Shown here one piece after another: positions 1 to 9,676 of a stretch of 64,000 bases of DNA. Both the position numbers and the translations under genes were made by a program. The DNA is from Pseudomonadales bacterium (GTDB taxonomy: Bacteria > Pseudomonadota > Gammaproteobacteria > Pseudomonadales > Halieaceae), in NCBI GenBank assembly GCA_024234855.1, contig JACKNN010000004.1, positions 310,001 to 374,000 on the forward strand. Reading direction: 5' to 3'. The notes below the pieces were generated by a model. That model made no database searches and had not been told where the DNA came from. It worked only from the letters and a program-made list of their open reading frames with translations. Numbering within the stretch: the first letter of the stretch is position 1; every line of letters starts with the position of its first letter.

Positions 1-2522
1 CCCACGACTGCCCCGTGTGCGCCGAGGGCGGCGAATGCCACCTGCAGGACATGACCGTGATGGTGGGCCATCGCGACCGCCACTACCGCGGTCGCAAGAA
101 CACCCATCGCAACCAGTATCTCGGACCGCTGATCAACCACGAGATGAACCGCTGTATCACCTGCTACCGATGCACCCGCTACTACCGCGATTACGCCGGC
201 GGAACTGACCTGGCCGCCATGGCCGCGCACGACCACATCTACTTCGGGCGCCACCAGGAGGGCGTGCTGCAAAGCGAGTTCGCCGGCAACCTTGTGGAGG
301 TCTGCCCCACCGGTGTGTTCACCGACAAGTCACTGGTACACGACTACACCCGTAAATGGGACCTGCAATCCGCACCCTCCGTATGCACCGGTTGCGCCGT
401 GGGTTGCAACACCATGCCCGGGGAACGCTACGGCCGCCTGAAGCGCGTCCACAACCGCTTCAATGCCGAGGTCAACGGCTACTTCCTGTGCGACCGCGGG
501 CGCTTTGGGGCCGGCTTCGTCAACAGCGACAAGGCCCTGGAGTATCCCGGCCTGCGCCAGGCGGATGGCCGCTACCGCGCGTTGGACCACCACGAGGCCC
601 TGCTGCGAATGGCACAGCAGTGCGCGCAGGGCCGCGTCGCCGGGATCGGTTCACCGCGGGCCTCGGTGGAAGCCAACTACCTGTTGCGCCAGCTGGTTGG
701 GGCTGACAACTTCGCCCCCGGCTTCAGCGATACAGAGCAGGTCCTGGTCAGTCTTGCGCTGCAACTGCAGGCCGACAGCGCTGCACTAGTGCCCGACATC
801 GCCACCATCGAGTCGGCTGACGCGGTACTGATCCTGGGCGAGGATGTGACCAACACCGCGCCGCGAATTGCCCTTGCGCTGCGCCAGAGCGTGCGCAACA
901 AGGCCTACGAGCTGGCTGCGGAACTGAAGCTGGAGACCTGGCAGGACGCCGCCATTCGCAACCTGGCCCAGCACCAGCGCAGCCCGCTGTTTATCGCCGC
1001 GGTGGCCGACACCCCGCTGGACGATGTGGCCACGCAGTGCCTGTACCTGGCCCCGGCCAGCATTGCCGCGCTGGGGCAGGCGGTGGCTGCCGGCCTGGGT
1101 GGTGGCGATAGCAAAGCCGCCACAGATAACGCAGCCGGTGCACTGCCCCGGGCCATACAGGCCGAGGCCGCCGCCATCACAGCAGCCCTGGCGGGCGCCA
1201 AACGGCCCCTGGTTATCGCCGGCACCACTTGCGGTAGCGCAGCCATTCTGCGGGCCGCCGCCGAGGTCGCGAGCGCGCTGTGCAGCGGCGCCCGGCAGAC
1301 CATGCTGTGCCTGTGCGTTCCCGAGGCCAACAGCCTGGGGCAGGCCATACTCGCAGGTCCGGACGCACCGAACCTGACGACACTTCAACAACGCGCTTCC
1401 GCCGGGGAAATTGATACCCTGGTCGTACTTGAGAATGACCTGTACCGGCGCGGCAACGAAGCGCAGATCGACGCACTGCTGGCAGCCTGCAGCCAGGTCA
1501 TCGTTCTCGATGGCCTGGACAATGCCACCACCTCCGCCGCCAACCTGGTCCTGCCGGCGGCCAATTTCGCCGAGAGTGAGGGCACCCTGGTGAGCCTGGA
1601 GGGGCGCGCCCAGCGCTATTTCCCGGTATTTCAGCCACAGGCCGAGCGACGCGCCGCCTGGGTATGGTTACTGGCCTGCTTGAAGGAAATGGAGCGGTCG
1701 GAGGTCTATCCGCTGCATCATTTCGACGATATTACCCGGGCCTGCGCCGCCGACATTCCCGCCCTGGCCGGCATCACCGCCGCTGCGCCAGACCTGCACT
1801 ACCTCAACCTGGGTGTCAAAATTCCGCGCCAGCCCGCACGCTACAGCGGCCGCACCGCGATGCGGGCAAACATCAGTGTGCATGAACCCAAACAGCGCGA
1901 GGACGAAGAGACACCGCTGGCATTCACCATGGAAGGGCTCAATCGCGACCAGCCAGGCGCGCTGCTGCCCTGGGTGTGGGCACCGGGCTGGAACTCCAAC
2001 CAGTCGGTCCACAAATTCCAGACCGAAGCCGGCGGGCCGCTGAAGGGCGGCACGGCCGGCGCGCGGTTGCTCCACCCGGGCGGCAGCCGGAACAGGACGA
2101 ATACCCGGCCCGTGGCAGGCGACGCCGCCGCGGAAAATAGCGGAGTGTCCGGTGCCCAGCCCGGGCTCTGGCAACTGGTACCGCGCCCGCGCATTTTTGG
2201 CAGTGACGAGCTCAGCGCGATGAGCCCGGCCCTGGCGGAACTGGTTTCGCCCGGTTTTATCGAACTGTGCCCTGCCGATGCGGCCGGCCTCGGGATCGAT
2301 ACCGGCGACGGGGTGGAGGTAGGTGATCAACTGGCCACGCTGGAGCTGCGCGTCAACGATTCGATGGCGGCGGGCTGCGCCGGTTACGGCGCGGGCCTTG
2401 CGGGTACCGGCAACCTCAGAGCACTGGCACGGGTGAGTTTGCGGCGGGCAGAGACCTGGCAGCGGCGGCCGGGGCTGATCGCCAGCGACCGCGGCGCGGG
2501 CCCGGGGAGCAGCCATGTCTGA
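1..2522 (+). CDS. nuoG: NADH-quinone oxidoreductase subunit G (NuoG), 5' end outside window
   Basis: Large iron-sulfur subunit of the complex I peripheral arm, passing electrons from the NADH module towards quinone. The window opens inside the N-terminal domain: the frame begins with the His/Cys cluster motif HDCPVCAEGGEC, followed by the cysteine-rich CITCYRCTRYYRDYAG and VCPTGVFTDK segments that bind 4Fe-4S clusters. A further set, CTGCAVGC plus a distant Cys in YFLCDRG, is the extra N7 cluster ligand pattern found in Escherichia coli-type NuoG. The remainder is the molybdopterin-oxidoreductase-like fold that has lost its cofactor in complex I. About 840 residues are visible; the leading 2Fe-2S ferredoxin domain and start lie upstream. 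The stop overlaps the nuoH start by 8 bases, so the genes are translationally coupled. Confidence 0.95.
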   Translation, partial: HDCPVCAEGGECHLQDMTVMVGHRDRHYRGRKNTHRNQYLGPLINHEMNRCITCYRCTRYYRDYAGGTDLAAMAAHDHIYFGRHQEGVLQSEFAGNLVEVCPTGVFTDKSLVHDYTRKWDLQSAPSVCTGCAVGCNTMPGERYGRLKRVHNRFNAEVNGYFLCDRGRFGAGFVNSDKALEYPGLRQADGRYRALDHHEALLRMAQQCAQGRVAGIGSPRASVEANYLLRQLVGADNFAPGFSDTEQVLVSLALQLQADSAALVPDIATIESADAVLILGEDVTNTAPRIALALRQSVRNKAYELAAELKLETWQDAAIRNLAQHQRSPLFIAAVADTPLDDVATQCLYLAPASIAALGQAVAAGLGGGDSKAATDNAAGALPRAIQAEAAAITAALAGAKRPLVIAGTTCGSAAILRAAAEVASALCSGARQTMLCLCVPEANSLGQAILAGPDAPNLTTLQQRASAGEIDTLVVLENDLYRRGNEAQIDALLAACSQVIVLDGLDNATTSAANLVLPAANFAESEGTLVSLEGRAQRYFPVFQPQAERRAAWVWLLACLKEMERSEVYPLHHFDDITRACAADIPALAGITAAAPDLHYLNLGVKIPRQPARYSGRTAMRANISVHEPKQREDEETPLAFTMEGLNRDQPGALLPWVWAPGWNSNQSVHKFQTEAGGPLKGGTAGARLLHPGGSRNRTNTRPVAGDAAAENSGVSGAQPGLWQLVPRPRIFGSDELSAMSPALAELVSPGFIELCPADAAGLGIDTGDGVEVGDQLATLELRVNDSMAAGCAGYGAGLAGTGNLRALARVSLRRAETWQRRPGLIASDRGAGPGSSHV

Positions 2523-3471
2523 GCTCGATACCATCGGCTTTGGCCTGGTCATTATCGCTGCCGCCGTGGGCGGCGCGGCAATCCTCACCTGGTTCGAGCG
2601 GCGCCTGCTCGGCGTGTGGCAGGACCGCTACGGCCCCAACCGACTGGGGCCTTTCGGTGTACTCCAGGTAGCGGCCGATATGATCAAGCTGCTGACCAAA
2701 CACGACTGGGTGCCGCCCTTCGCCGACCGGGCGGTGTTCGTCTTCGCCCCCACCGCCATCGTCGTGGCGATGCTGCTGGGCTTCGCCGTGGTGCCCTTCG
2801 GCCCCGACCTGTACATCCTCGATATCAATATCGGGCTGCTGTTCTTCCTCGGCATGACCTCGCTGGCGGTCTACAGCGTGCTGTTGGGGGGGCTTGCCTC
2901 CAACAACAAGTACGCGCTGCTGGGGGGCCTGCGCAGCGCGGCCCAGATGGTCAGCTACGAGGTATTCATGGGGCTGTCACTGATGGGCGTGGTGATGCTC
3001 ACCGGCAGCTTCAACCTGCGCGCTATCGTCGAGGCCCAGCGCGACCTGTGGTACTGCATCCCGCAATGCCTCGGCCTGTTCACTTTCCTGATCGCCGGTA
3101 TCGCCGAGAGCCACCGCCTGCCCTTCGACCTGCCCGAGGCTGAGCATGAACTCACCGCCGGTTTCCACACCGAGTACGGCGGCATGAAGTTCGCCATGTT
3201 CATGCTGGGTGAGTACCTGGGCCTGCTGCTGATCTCCTGCATGATCACCACCCTGTTTTTCGGCGGTTGGCTGGGACCCTGGCTGCCGCCCATCGTCTGG
3301 TTCTGCCTCAAGGTGTTCGTGCTGATCTGTTTCTTCATATTGCTGCGCGCCGCCATCCCGCGGCCGCGCTACGACCAGCTGATGGCACTGGGCTGGAAAG
3401 TCATGCTGCCGCTGACCCTGCTCAACCTGCTCGCGACCGGCGCCATCGCACTGTTGCTGGAGGGCGCGTGA
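2515..3471 (+). CDS. nuoH: NADH-quinone oxidoreductase subunit H
   Basis: Membrane subunit at the junction of the peripheral and membrane arms of complex I; with NuoB/D it forms the quinone-binding chamber. The 318-residue protein is of usual length and has about eight hydrophobic segments. The family signatures WFERRLLGVWQDRYGPNR near the N-terminus and the acidic loop ESHRLPFDLPEAEHELTAGF are present, followed by TEYGGMKFAMF. The ATG at 2515 lies within the end of nuoG (GGGGAGCAGCC just upstream serves as ribosome site). nuoI follows after a single base. Confidence 0.97.
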   Translation: MSELDTIGFGLVIIAAAVGGAAILTWFERRLLGVWQDRYGPNRLGPFGVLQVAADMIKLLTKHDWVPPFADRAVFVFAPTAIVVAMLLGFAVVPFGPDLYILDINIGLLFFLGMTSLAVYSVLLGGLASNNKYALLGGLRSAAQMVSYEVFMGLSLMGVVMLTGSFNLRAIVEAQRDLWYCIPQCLGLFTFLIAGIAESHRLPFDLPEAEHELTAGFHTEYGGMKFAMFMLGEYLGLLLISCMITTLFFGGWLGPWLPPIVWFCLKVFVLICFFILLRAAIPRPRYDQLMALGWKVMLPLTLLNLLATGAIALLLEGA

Positions 3472-3472
3472 C

Positions 3473-4000
3473 ATGCTCAGCTCCCTGACCAGCCAACTGC
3501 GCACCATCTGGACCATCCTGCAGCACAGCTTTACCAAGGCCGAAACCGTGCAGTACCCGGAGCAGATGCCCTACCTGGCACCGCGCTACCGCGGCCGCAT
3601 AGTGCTCACCAAAGACCCCGACGGGGAGGAGCGCTGTGTCGCCTGCAACCTCTGCGCGGTGGCCTGCCCGGTGGACTGTATCGCCCTGCAACAGGCCGTG
3701 AAGGAAGACGGGCGCTGGTACCCGGAATTTTTCCGCATCAACTTTTCCCGCTGCATCATGTGTGGCATGTGTGAAGAGGCATGCCCCACCAACGCCATCC
3801 AGCTCACCCCGGATTTCGAGATGTGTGAATACGATCGCAGCAATATGGTCTACGAAAAAGAGCATCTGCAGATCGACGGCACCGGCAAGTACCACGACTA
3901 CAATTTCTATCGGGTGTCCGGCCTCGCGATAAAGGGCAAGGACAAGGGGCAGGCCAGCAACGAGGCTCCCCCGATCGACGTAAAGAGCCTGCTGCCATGA
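3473..4000 (+). CDS. nuoI: NADH-quinone oxidoreductase subunit I
   Basis: Ferredoxin-like subunit of the peripheral arm holding two 4Fe-4S clusters (N6a and N6b). Two eight-ligand CxxCxxCxxxCP motifs are visible: CVACNLCAVACPVDC near residue 60 and CIMCGMCEEACP near residue 100. The 175-residue length is normal for the family. The N-terminal amphipathic stretch docks the subunit onto the membrane arm. The stop overlaps the nuoJ start (ATGATG at 3997), part of the tightly packed nuo operon. Confidence 0.97.
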   Translation: MLSSLTSQLRTIWTILQHSFTKAETVQYPEQMPYLAPRYRGRIVLTKDPDGEERCVACNLCAVACPVDCIALQQAVKEDGRWYPEFFRINFSRCIMCGMCEEACPTNAIQLTPDFEMCEYDRSNMVYEKEHLQIDGTGKYHDYNFYRVSGLAIKGKDKGQASNEAPPIDVKSLLP

Positions 4001-4509
4001 TGGAAATGCTCTTCTACCTGGCCGCGCTGGTCGCCCTGCTGGCAACGGTGCTCGCACTCACCCGGGCCAATGCCGCCCATGCCCTGATCTACCTGATTGT
4101 GTCGCTGCTGGCGGTGGCAGTGCTGTTCTTCCTGATGGGAGCGCCCTTCGCCGCGGCGCTGGAGATCGTCATCTACGCCGGCGCGATTATGGTGCTGTTT
4201 GTCTTCGTCATCATGATGCTGAATGTGGGCGAGGAGGGCGTTGCGCGCGAGCGGGAGTGGCTGGGCGGGCGCAACTGGATCGTGCCGGGTATTCTCTCGG
4301 CCCTGCTGCTGCTGGAGCTTCTCCTCGCGCTGCGACACGCGCCGGCCGCGACCAGCGGCACCGCGGTGGCCCCGAAGGCGATCGGCCTGACCCTGTTCGG
4401 CCCCTATGTGCTGGCGGTGGAGATCGCCTCCATGTTGCTGCTGTCGGGGCTTGTGGGTGCCTACCACCTGGGTCGACGTTTTATCGTCAGACGGGAGCGC
4501 AAGCGCTGA
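3997..4509 (+). CDS. nuoJ: NADH-quinone oxidoreductase subunit J
   Basis: Small hydrophobic proton-channel subunit of the complex I membrane arm. The 170-residue protein shows five membrane helices and the conserved segment FAAALEIVIYAGAIMVLFVF, whose pi-bulge helix is characteristic of NuoJ. A basic tail (RRFIVRRERKR) ends the protein. Two ATG codons in tandem (3997 and 4000) could serve as start. The stop overlaps the nuoK start (TGATG at 4507-4511). Confidence 0.96.
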   Translation: MMEMLFYLAALVALLATVLALTRANAAHALIYLIVSLLAVAVLFFLMGAPFAAALEIVIYAGAIMVLFVFVIMMLNVGEEGVAREREWLGGRNWIVPGILSALLLLELLLALRHAPAATSGTAVAPKAIGLTLFGPYVLAVEIASMLLLSGLVGAYHLGRRFIVRRERKR

Positions 4510-4823
4510 TGAACGGCCTGCAGATACCCATGGAGCAGGTACTGGCGCTGGCGGGCATCCTGTTCAGCTGCGGCCTGCTGGGGCTGATGCTGCGGCGCAA
4601 TATCATTTTCATGTTGATGTCACTCGAAGTCATGCTCAACGCCGCGGCGCTGGCTTTCGTCGCCGCCGGGGCGAAGTGGAGCCAGGCGGACGGCCAGATT
4701 ATCTTCCTGCTGATTCTCACCGTGGCCGCGGCTGAAGTTGCGGTGGGGCTGGGCCTGGTGCTGCAGATCCAGCGCCGCTTCAAGACCCTGGACATGGACC
4801 AGGCCAGGAGGCTCAGGGGCTGA
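4509..4823 (+). CDS. nuoK: NADH-quinone oxidoreductase subunit K
   Basis: Three-helix MrpC-like subunit of the complex I proton pump. The start is the ATG at 4509 overlapping the nuoJ stop, giving 104 residues, close to the usual 100. Characteristic segments are LRRNIIFMLMSLEVMLNA (with the conserved intramembrane glutamate in SLEVMLNAA) and FLLILTVAAAEVAVGLGLVL with a second conserved glutamate. The TGATG at 4821 couples it to nuoL. Confidence 0.97.
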   Translation: MNGLQIPMEQVLALAGILFSCGLLGLMLRRNIIFMLMSLEVMLNAAALAFVAAGAKWSQADGQIIFLLILTVAAAEVAVGLGLVLQIQRRFKTLDMDQARRLRG

Positions 4824-6658
4824 TGACGGCAATCTGGCTCATTCCATTATTTCCCCTGGCCAGCGCCACCCTGCTGCTGCTGAGCGCGGGCCGCCTGCCA
4901 CGGCAGGTCGCCGCGGTGCTGGGTGCGGGCTCGGTGGGCCTGGCGGCGGTCTGCGTCGCGCTGACGGCCCGCGCCTTCCTGGCCGACGGCGAGGTGCGCG
5001 AGTTCACGCTCTGGACCTGGATGGCGGTGGGCGAATTCACTCCCCGCATCGCGTTTTACATTGATGGACTCACGGTGGTGATGATGTCGGTGATCACCGG
5101 GGTGGGCTTCCTCATCCATCTTTATTCAGTCGAGTTCATGTGGGAAGACGAATCGATCTGCCGCTATTTCGCCTATATGAACCTGTTCGTCGGCGCCATG
5201 CTGCTGCTGGTAATGGCCGACAACCTGCTGCTGCTCTACCTGGGCTGGGAGGGCGTGGGCGTCTGCTCCTACCTGCTGGTAGGTTTCTGGTACCGGGACC
5301 CGGCCAACGGCAGCGCCGCGCGCAAGGCCTTCGTGGTTACCCGCATCGGCGACACCGCCATGGCCCTGGGCCTGTTCCTGCTGTTCACTGAACTCGGCAC
5401 CCTCGATATCCAACCGCTGCTGGCCGCCGCCGACAGCCAGTGGCAGGTCGGCGACACCCTGCCCATTCTCGCCACCGCACTGCTGCTGGGTGGCGCAGTG
5501 GGCAAGTCGGCGCAATTGCCGCTGCACACCTGGCTGCCCGACGCAATGGCGGGCCCCACCCCGGTCAGCGCCCTGATCCACGCGGCCACCATGGTGACCG
5601 CCGGCGTCTACCTGATCGCCCGCACCTTCGGCCTGTTCCAGCTGGCGCCGCCCACCCAGGAAGCCGTCGCCTGGATCGGCCTGTCCACCCTGCTGCTGGC
5701 CGCTTTCGCCGCCCTGGCCCAGCACGATATCAAGCGCATCCTGGCCTACTCTACCATCAGCCAGATCGGTTACATGTTCCTGGCCCTTGGCGTCGGCGCC
5801 TACGCCTCCGGCATTTTCCACCTGGTAACCCATGCCTTTTTCAAGGCGCTGCTGTTCCTCGCCGCAGGAGCGGTCATCCACTGCCTGCACCACGAGCACA
5901 ATATTTTCCGCATGGGTGGCCTGCGCACCCGCCTGCCGGTGGTGTTCTGGAGTTTCCTGATCGGCTCGGCGGCGCTGGCCGCCCTGCCCTTTACCTCCGG
6001 CTTTTACAGCAAGGACGCCATCCTGCTCTCCGCCTGGGAACTGCCCGGTATTGGCCACTGGCTGTGGGCCGGAGGCCTGCTGGGTGCCCTGCTAACGGGA
6101 ATCTACAGCTTTCGACTCGTTTTCGTCGTGTTTTTCGGTGAAGCCCATACCCAACCCGATCACCAGCCGGGCTGGAAAATGTCCCTGCCGCTGGCCGTGC
6201 TCTGCGTGCTGTCCCTGGTGGGAGGCCTGCTGGTGCTGCCCCTGGGCAATGTATTCCCACCGTCCGGTCACCACGCAGCCGGCCATACCATAGAGTACAT
6301 CAGCATCGGCACGCCGCTGCTGGGCCTGTTGCTCGCCTATTTGTTATTCCTCGGGCGCCAACTGCCAGTCGACAGGCTGGTCGATTCCGCTCCCGGTCGC
6401 AACCTGCGTAACTTCTGGCTCAGCGGCTGGCGCATCGACCAGCTCTACGACGCACTCTGGGTCCGCCCCTTCACCTCACTGTCCCGGTGGTGGCGCAACG
6501 AGCCGGTGGACAGGATCTACAACGCGGTGGTCGCGTTCACCCAGTGGGCCCACCACAAACTGGCCGCCCTGCAGACCGGCGAACTGCGCTGGTACGCCAC
6601 CACCATGGTGTTCGGGCTGATGCTGCTGTTGGCCATCATGCTGAGGAACGCCACATGA
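4823..6658 (+). CDS. nuoL: NADH-quinone oxidoreductase subunit L
   Basis: Distal antiporter-like subunit of complex I, with proton channel and a long lateral helix. The 611-residue length and the signatures YLGWEGVGVCSYLLVGFW, KSAQLPLHTWLPDAMAGPTP (channel lysine and broken-helix region), HAATMVTAGVYL and DIKRILAYSTISQIGYMF are typical. The C-terminal part carries the lateral helix and a last membrane anchor. It overlaps nuoK by one base (TGATG) and nuoM by four bases (ATGA). Confidence 0.98.
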   Translation: MTAIWLIPLFPLASATLLLLSAGRLPRQVAAVLGAGSVGLAAVCVALTARAFLADGEVREFTLWTWMAVGEFTPRIAFYIDGLTVVMMSVITGVGFLIHLYSVEFMWEDESICRYFAYMNLFVGAMLLLVMADNLLLLYLGWEGVGVCSYLLVGFWYRDPANGSAARKAFVVTRIGDTAMALGLFLLFTELGTLDIQPLLAAADSQWQVGDTLPILATALLLGGAVGKSAQLPLHTWLPDAMAGPTPVSALIHAATMVTAGVYLIARTFGLFQLAPPTQEAVAWIGLSTLLLAAFAALAQHDIKRILAYSTISQIGYMFLALGVGAYASGIFHLVTHAFFKALLFLAAGAVIHCLHHEHNIFRMGGLRTRLPVVFWSFLIGSAALAALPFTSGFYSKDAILLSAWELPGIGHWLWAGGLLGALLTGIYSFRLVFVVFFGEAHTQPDHQPGWKMSLPLAVLCVLSLVGGLLVLPLGNVFPPSGHHAAGHTIEYISIGTPLLGLLLAYLLFLGRQLPVDRLVDSAPGRNLRNFWLSGWRIDQLYDALWVRPFTSLSRWWRNEPVDRIYNAVVAFTQWAHHKLAALQTGELRWYATTMVFGLMLLLAIMLRNAT

Positions 6659-8199
6659 GCATGGCCGGGCTGATCCTTTTGCTGCTGCTGGGCGGCCTGC
6701 TCGCCTGGCAGGCCGAGCGGATTCACCCCAACCTGCCCCGCTGGACGGCGCTGGTGACCGTCACAGCCGCCTTGCTGTACCTGCTGGCCGCCGCGCCAAC
6801 GGAGCCCGGTGCCACAATGGCGGGCCCGCACTACAGCGGCAGCTGGCTACTGCACCTCAAACTGGCCTGGATGCCCCGCTTCGGCATCGCCTTCGAACTG
6901 GCCATGGACGGGCTCAGCCTGCTGTTGCTGGTCCTGACCCTGCTGCTCGGGCTGATCGCCATCGCCGCCTCCTGGTCCGAGATCGACTTCAAGCCCGGCC
7001 TGTTCCAGGCCAATGTGGTGTGGACCCTCGCCGGGGTGTGCGGCGTGTTCCTTGCCGTGGACCTGTTCCTGTTCTTCCTGTTCTGGGAAGTCATGCTGAT
7101 TCCCATGTACCTGCTGATCGCCATCTGGGGACATGAAAACAAAACCTACGCCGCCATGAAGTTCTTTATCTTTACCCAGGCCTCGGGCCTGCTGATGCTG
7201 CTGGCGATAGTGGTGCTGGCCTGGCAGGGCCTGGCGCTGACAGGCCAACTCAGTTTCAGCTACTTCGACCTGCTGGGACTGTCCTTCGATCCGCGCCTGG
7301 GCTGGTGGACGATGCTGGGGTTTTTCCTGGCCTTTACCGTGAAGCTGCCGGCCTTCCCTTTCCACACCTGGCTGCCCGACGCCCATACCCAGGCGCCCAC
7401 CGCCGGCAGCGTTCTGCTGGCTGGCATACTGCTCAAGACCGGGGCCTATGGCCTGCTGCGCTTGTGCATACCGCTGTTCCCCGACGCCTCGCAGCAGTTC
7501 GCCCCCGTCGCTATGGGGCTGGGGGTGGCCGGGATCATCTACGGCGCGATACTGGCGTTCGCCCAGAGCGATTTCAAACGCCTGGTCGCCTACTCCAGCG
7601 TGAGCCACATGGGCTTTGTGTTGCTGGGCCTGTACGCCTGGAACGCGCTGGCGCTGCAGGGGGCGGTTATGCAAATGGTCGCCCACGGGGTGAGCACCGC
7701 GGCCCTGTTCATGCTGGCCGGGGCCTTGCAACACCGCCTGCATACCCGCGACATGGGCCGTATGGGAGGGCTCTGGCACCAGGCACCGCGCATGGGCGCC
7801 TGTGCCATGTTCTTCGCCCTGGCCTCGCTGGGCCTGCCCGGCCTGGGCAATTTTGTCGCTGAGTTCCTGGTACTGCTGGGTCTGTTCTCGGTGCAGCCCT
7901 GGCTTGCCGCAGCGGCCTCTCTGGGCCTGGTCACCGCCGCAGTTTACTCCCTGTGGATGATGCAGCAGGCGTTCCAGGGCGCCCCGGATACACGGCGCAA
8001 CATGGCGGATTTCGACGGACGGGAGATGCTGGCGATGGCGGCGATGATGTTCGCCCTGCTGTGGCTGGGCCTCCACCCGCAGCCGGTGCTCGACCTGGCC
8101 CAGCCGGTGCTGGACAGCCTGCGTGCGGCGGCGCCTTTCGACAACCCCGTCGCCGCGCTGGATACTGCGGCAGCAGCGGTCCCGGGGCGTGGGTTATGA
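6655..8199 (+). CDS. nuoM: NADH-quinone oxidoreductase subunit M
   Basis: Middle antiporter-like proton-pumping subunit of complex I. The start at 6655 (ATGAGCATGGCC) overlaps the nuoL stop and gives 514 residues, the family norm. Visible signatures: FLFFLFWEVMLIPMYLLI with the conserved channel glutamate, VKLPAFPFHTWLPDAHTQAP with the channel lysine, and SDFKRLVAYSSVSHMGFV. It overlaps nuoN by four bases. Confidence 0.97.
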   Translation: MSMAGLILLLLLGGLLAWQAERIHPNLPRWTALVTVTAALLYLLAAAPTEPGATMAGPHYSGSWLLHLKLAWMPRFGIAFELAMDGLSLLLLVLTLLLGLIAIAASWSEIDFKPGLFQANVVWTLAGVCGVFLAVDLFLFFLFWEVMLIPMYLLIAIWGHENKTYAAMKFFIFTQASGLLMLLAIVVLAWQGLALTGQLSFSYFDLLGLSFDPRLGWWTMLGFFLAFTVKLPAFPFHTWLPDAHTQAPTAGSVLLAGILLKTGAYGLLRLCIPLFPDASQQFAPVAMGLGVAGIIYGAILAFAQSDFKRLVAYSSVSHMGFVLLGLYAWNALALQGAVMQMVAHGVSTAALFMLAGALQHRLHTRDMGRMGGLWHQAPRMGACAMFFALASLGLPGLGNFVAEFLVLLGLFSVQPWLAAAASLGLVTAAVYSLWMMQQAFQGAPDTRRNMADFDGREMLAMAAMMFALLWLGLHPQPVLDLAQPVLDSLRAAAPFDNPVAALDTAAAAVPGRGL

Positions 8200-9644
8200 A
8201 CGCAGTAGACTTCCAGGCCCTGCTGCCCCTACTCGTGCTCGCCGCCGGCGCCATCCTGCTGATGGTACAGATAGCCTGGCATCGCAATCCGGGGCTGACC
8301 GCCGCCCTCGCCGCGATCATGCTGGTGCTGGCCGCCCTGTCCTGCCGCTTTGCGGCGGAGGTGGCGCCATTGCAGGTGACACCGCTGTTGCTGGCCGATC
8401 GCTTCGCCCTGCTGTTCTGCACCCTGTTTGGCTTCGCCGGCGCCATTACCGCCGTGCTGTCACGGGACTATGTCAGCCATCACGGGGACGAGCCGGAGGA
8501 GTTCTTCCTGTTGCTGGTACTGGCGACCATGGGCGCCTGCGTACTGGCTTACGCGGTGCACGTGGCCTCCCTGCTGCTGGGTATGGAGCTGCTGTCGATC
8601 TCACTCTATGCCCTGATCGCCTACCCCAATAAATCCATACTGCCGCTGGAAGCTGCCGCCAAATACCTGGTGCTATCGGGGGCGGCCTCGGCCACCGCCC
8701 TGTTTGGCTTCGCCCTGCTCTACGCCGCTACCGGCAGCCTGGGGTTCACCGCCCTGGGACAGGGGCTGGCCGTGACCGGCACCGGTCAGAGCGTGCTGCT
8801 GCCGGCCGCCGTCCTGGTCTTCGCAGGGCTGGCCTTCAAGCTGTCGATAGTGCCATTTCACCTGTGGACCCCTGATGTGTATGACGGTGCTCCCGCTCCG
8901 GTGACCGGCTTCCTGGCTTCGGTAGCGAAGGCCGCGGTCTTTGTCGTACTGCTGCGCCTGTTCCTGGACGCCGACCTGTTCCGTTACCGAATCCTGGTGG
9001 AAATCACCGGCCTGCTCGCCATCTTCAGCATGCTCGCGGGCAACCTGCTGGCGCTGCTGCAGTCCAATATCAAGCGAATGCTGGCCTACTCATCCATCGC
9101 CCACCTGGGTTACCTGCTCATCGTCTTCATGGTCTGTATCAATGCCGCCAACCAGGCGCTGGCGGTGGAGGCGGCGAGCTTCTACCTCATTGCCTATACC
9201 GCCACGACAATCGCCGCCTTTGGCCTGCTGACCCTCATAAGTACCGAGGCCACGGTGCGGGAGAACATCCAGCTGCAGCACGTCAGTGGCCTGTTCTGGC
9301 GCCAGCCGCTGCTGGCCTGCCTCATGCTGGTGGCGCTGCTGTCTTTGGCAGGCATCCCGCTCACCGCCGGCTTCATTGCCAAATTCTACCTGGTCACAGC
9401 CGCGGTCAGCGGCCACCACTGGGTCCTGCTGTTCAGCCTGGTGGCAGGCAGTAGTATCGGCATTTACTATTACCTTCGAGTCATTTATTACATGACGCGC
9501 AGGCCGGAGGAGTACCGGGTGGAACAACATCCCATCAGGCACTGGCGGGGACGGTTTCTTTCAGGTGTACTGATCGCCGCCATCCTGCTGCTTGGCGTTG
9601 CACCACAATCACTGATGTACTATTTACGGTCTATACTGCTTTGA
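8196..9644 (+). CDS. nuoN: NADH-quinone oxidoreductase subunit N
   Basis: Proximal antiporter-like proton-pumping subunit of complex I and last gene of the nuo operon here. The start at 8196 overlaps the nuoM stop and yields 482 residues. Signatures: LLGMELLSISLYALIAY, FKLSIVPFHLWTPDVYDGAP, SNIKRMLAYSSIAHLGYLL and a C-terminal set of helices. Because nuoG through nuoN overlap or abut, all are expected on one transcript. No clear Rho-independent terminator is seen in the 32 bases before the next gene, so readthrough into the CBS gene is possible. Confidence 0.97.
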   Translation: MNAVDFQALLPLLVLAAGAILLMVQIAWHRNPGLTAALAAIMLVLAALSCRFAAEVAPLQVTPLLLADRFALLFCTLFGFAGAITAVLSRDYVSHHGDEPEEFFLLLVLATMGACVLAYAVHVASLLLGMELLSISLYALIAYPNKSILPLEAAAKYLVLSGAASATALFGFALLYAATGSLGFTALGQGLAVTGTGQSVLLPAAVLVFAGLAFKLSIVPFHLWTPDVYDGAPAPVTGFLASVAKAAVFVVLLRLFLDADLFRYRILVEITGLLAIFSMLAGNLLALLQSNIKRMLAYSSIAHLGYLLIVFMVCINAANQALAVEAASFYLIAYTATTIAAFGLLTLISTEATVRENIQLQHVSGLFWRQPLLACLMLVALLSLAGIPLTAGFIAKFYLVTAAVSGHHWVLLFSLVAGSSIGIYYYLRVIYYMTRRPEEYRVEQHPIRHWRGRFLSGVLIAAILLLGVAPQSLMYYLRSILL

Positions 9645-9676
9645 GAACAGCCAAACCCCAAGGGTAGGAGATACTT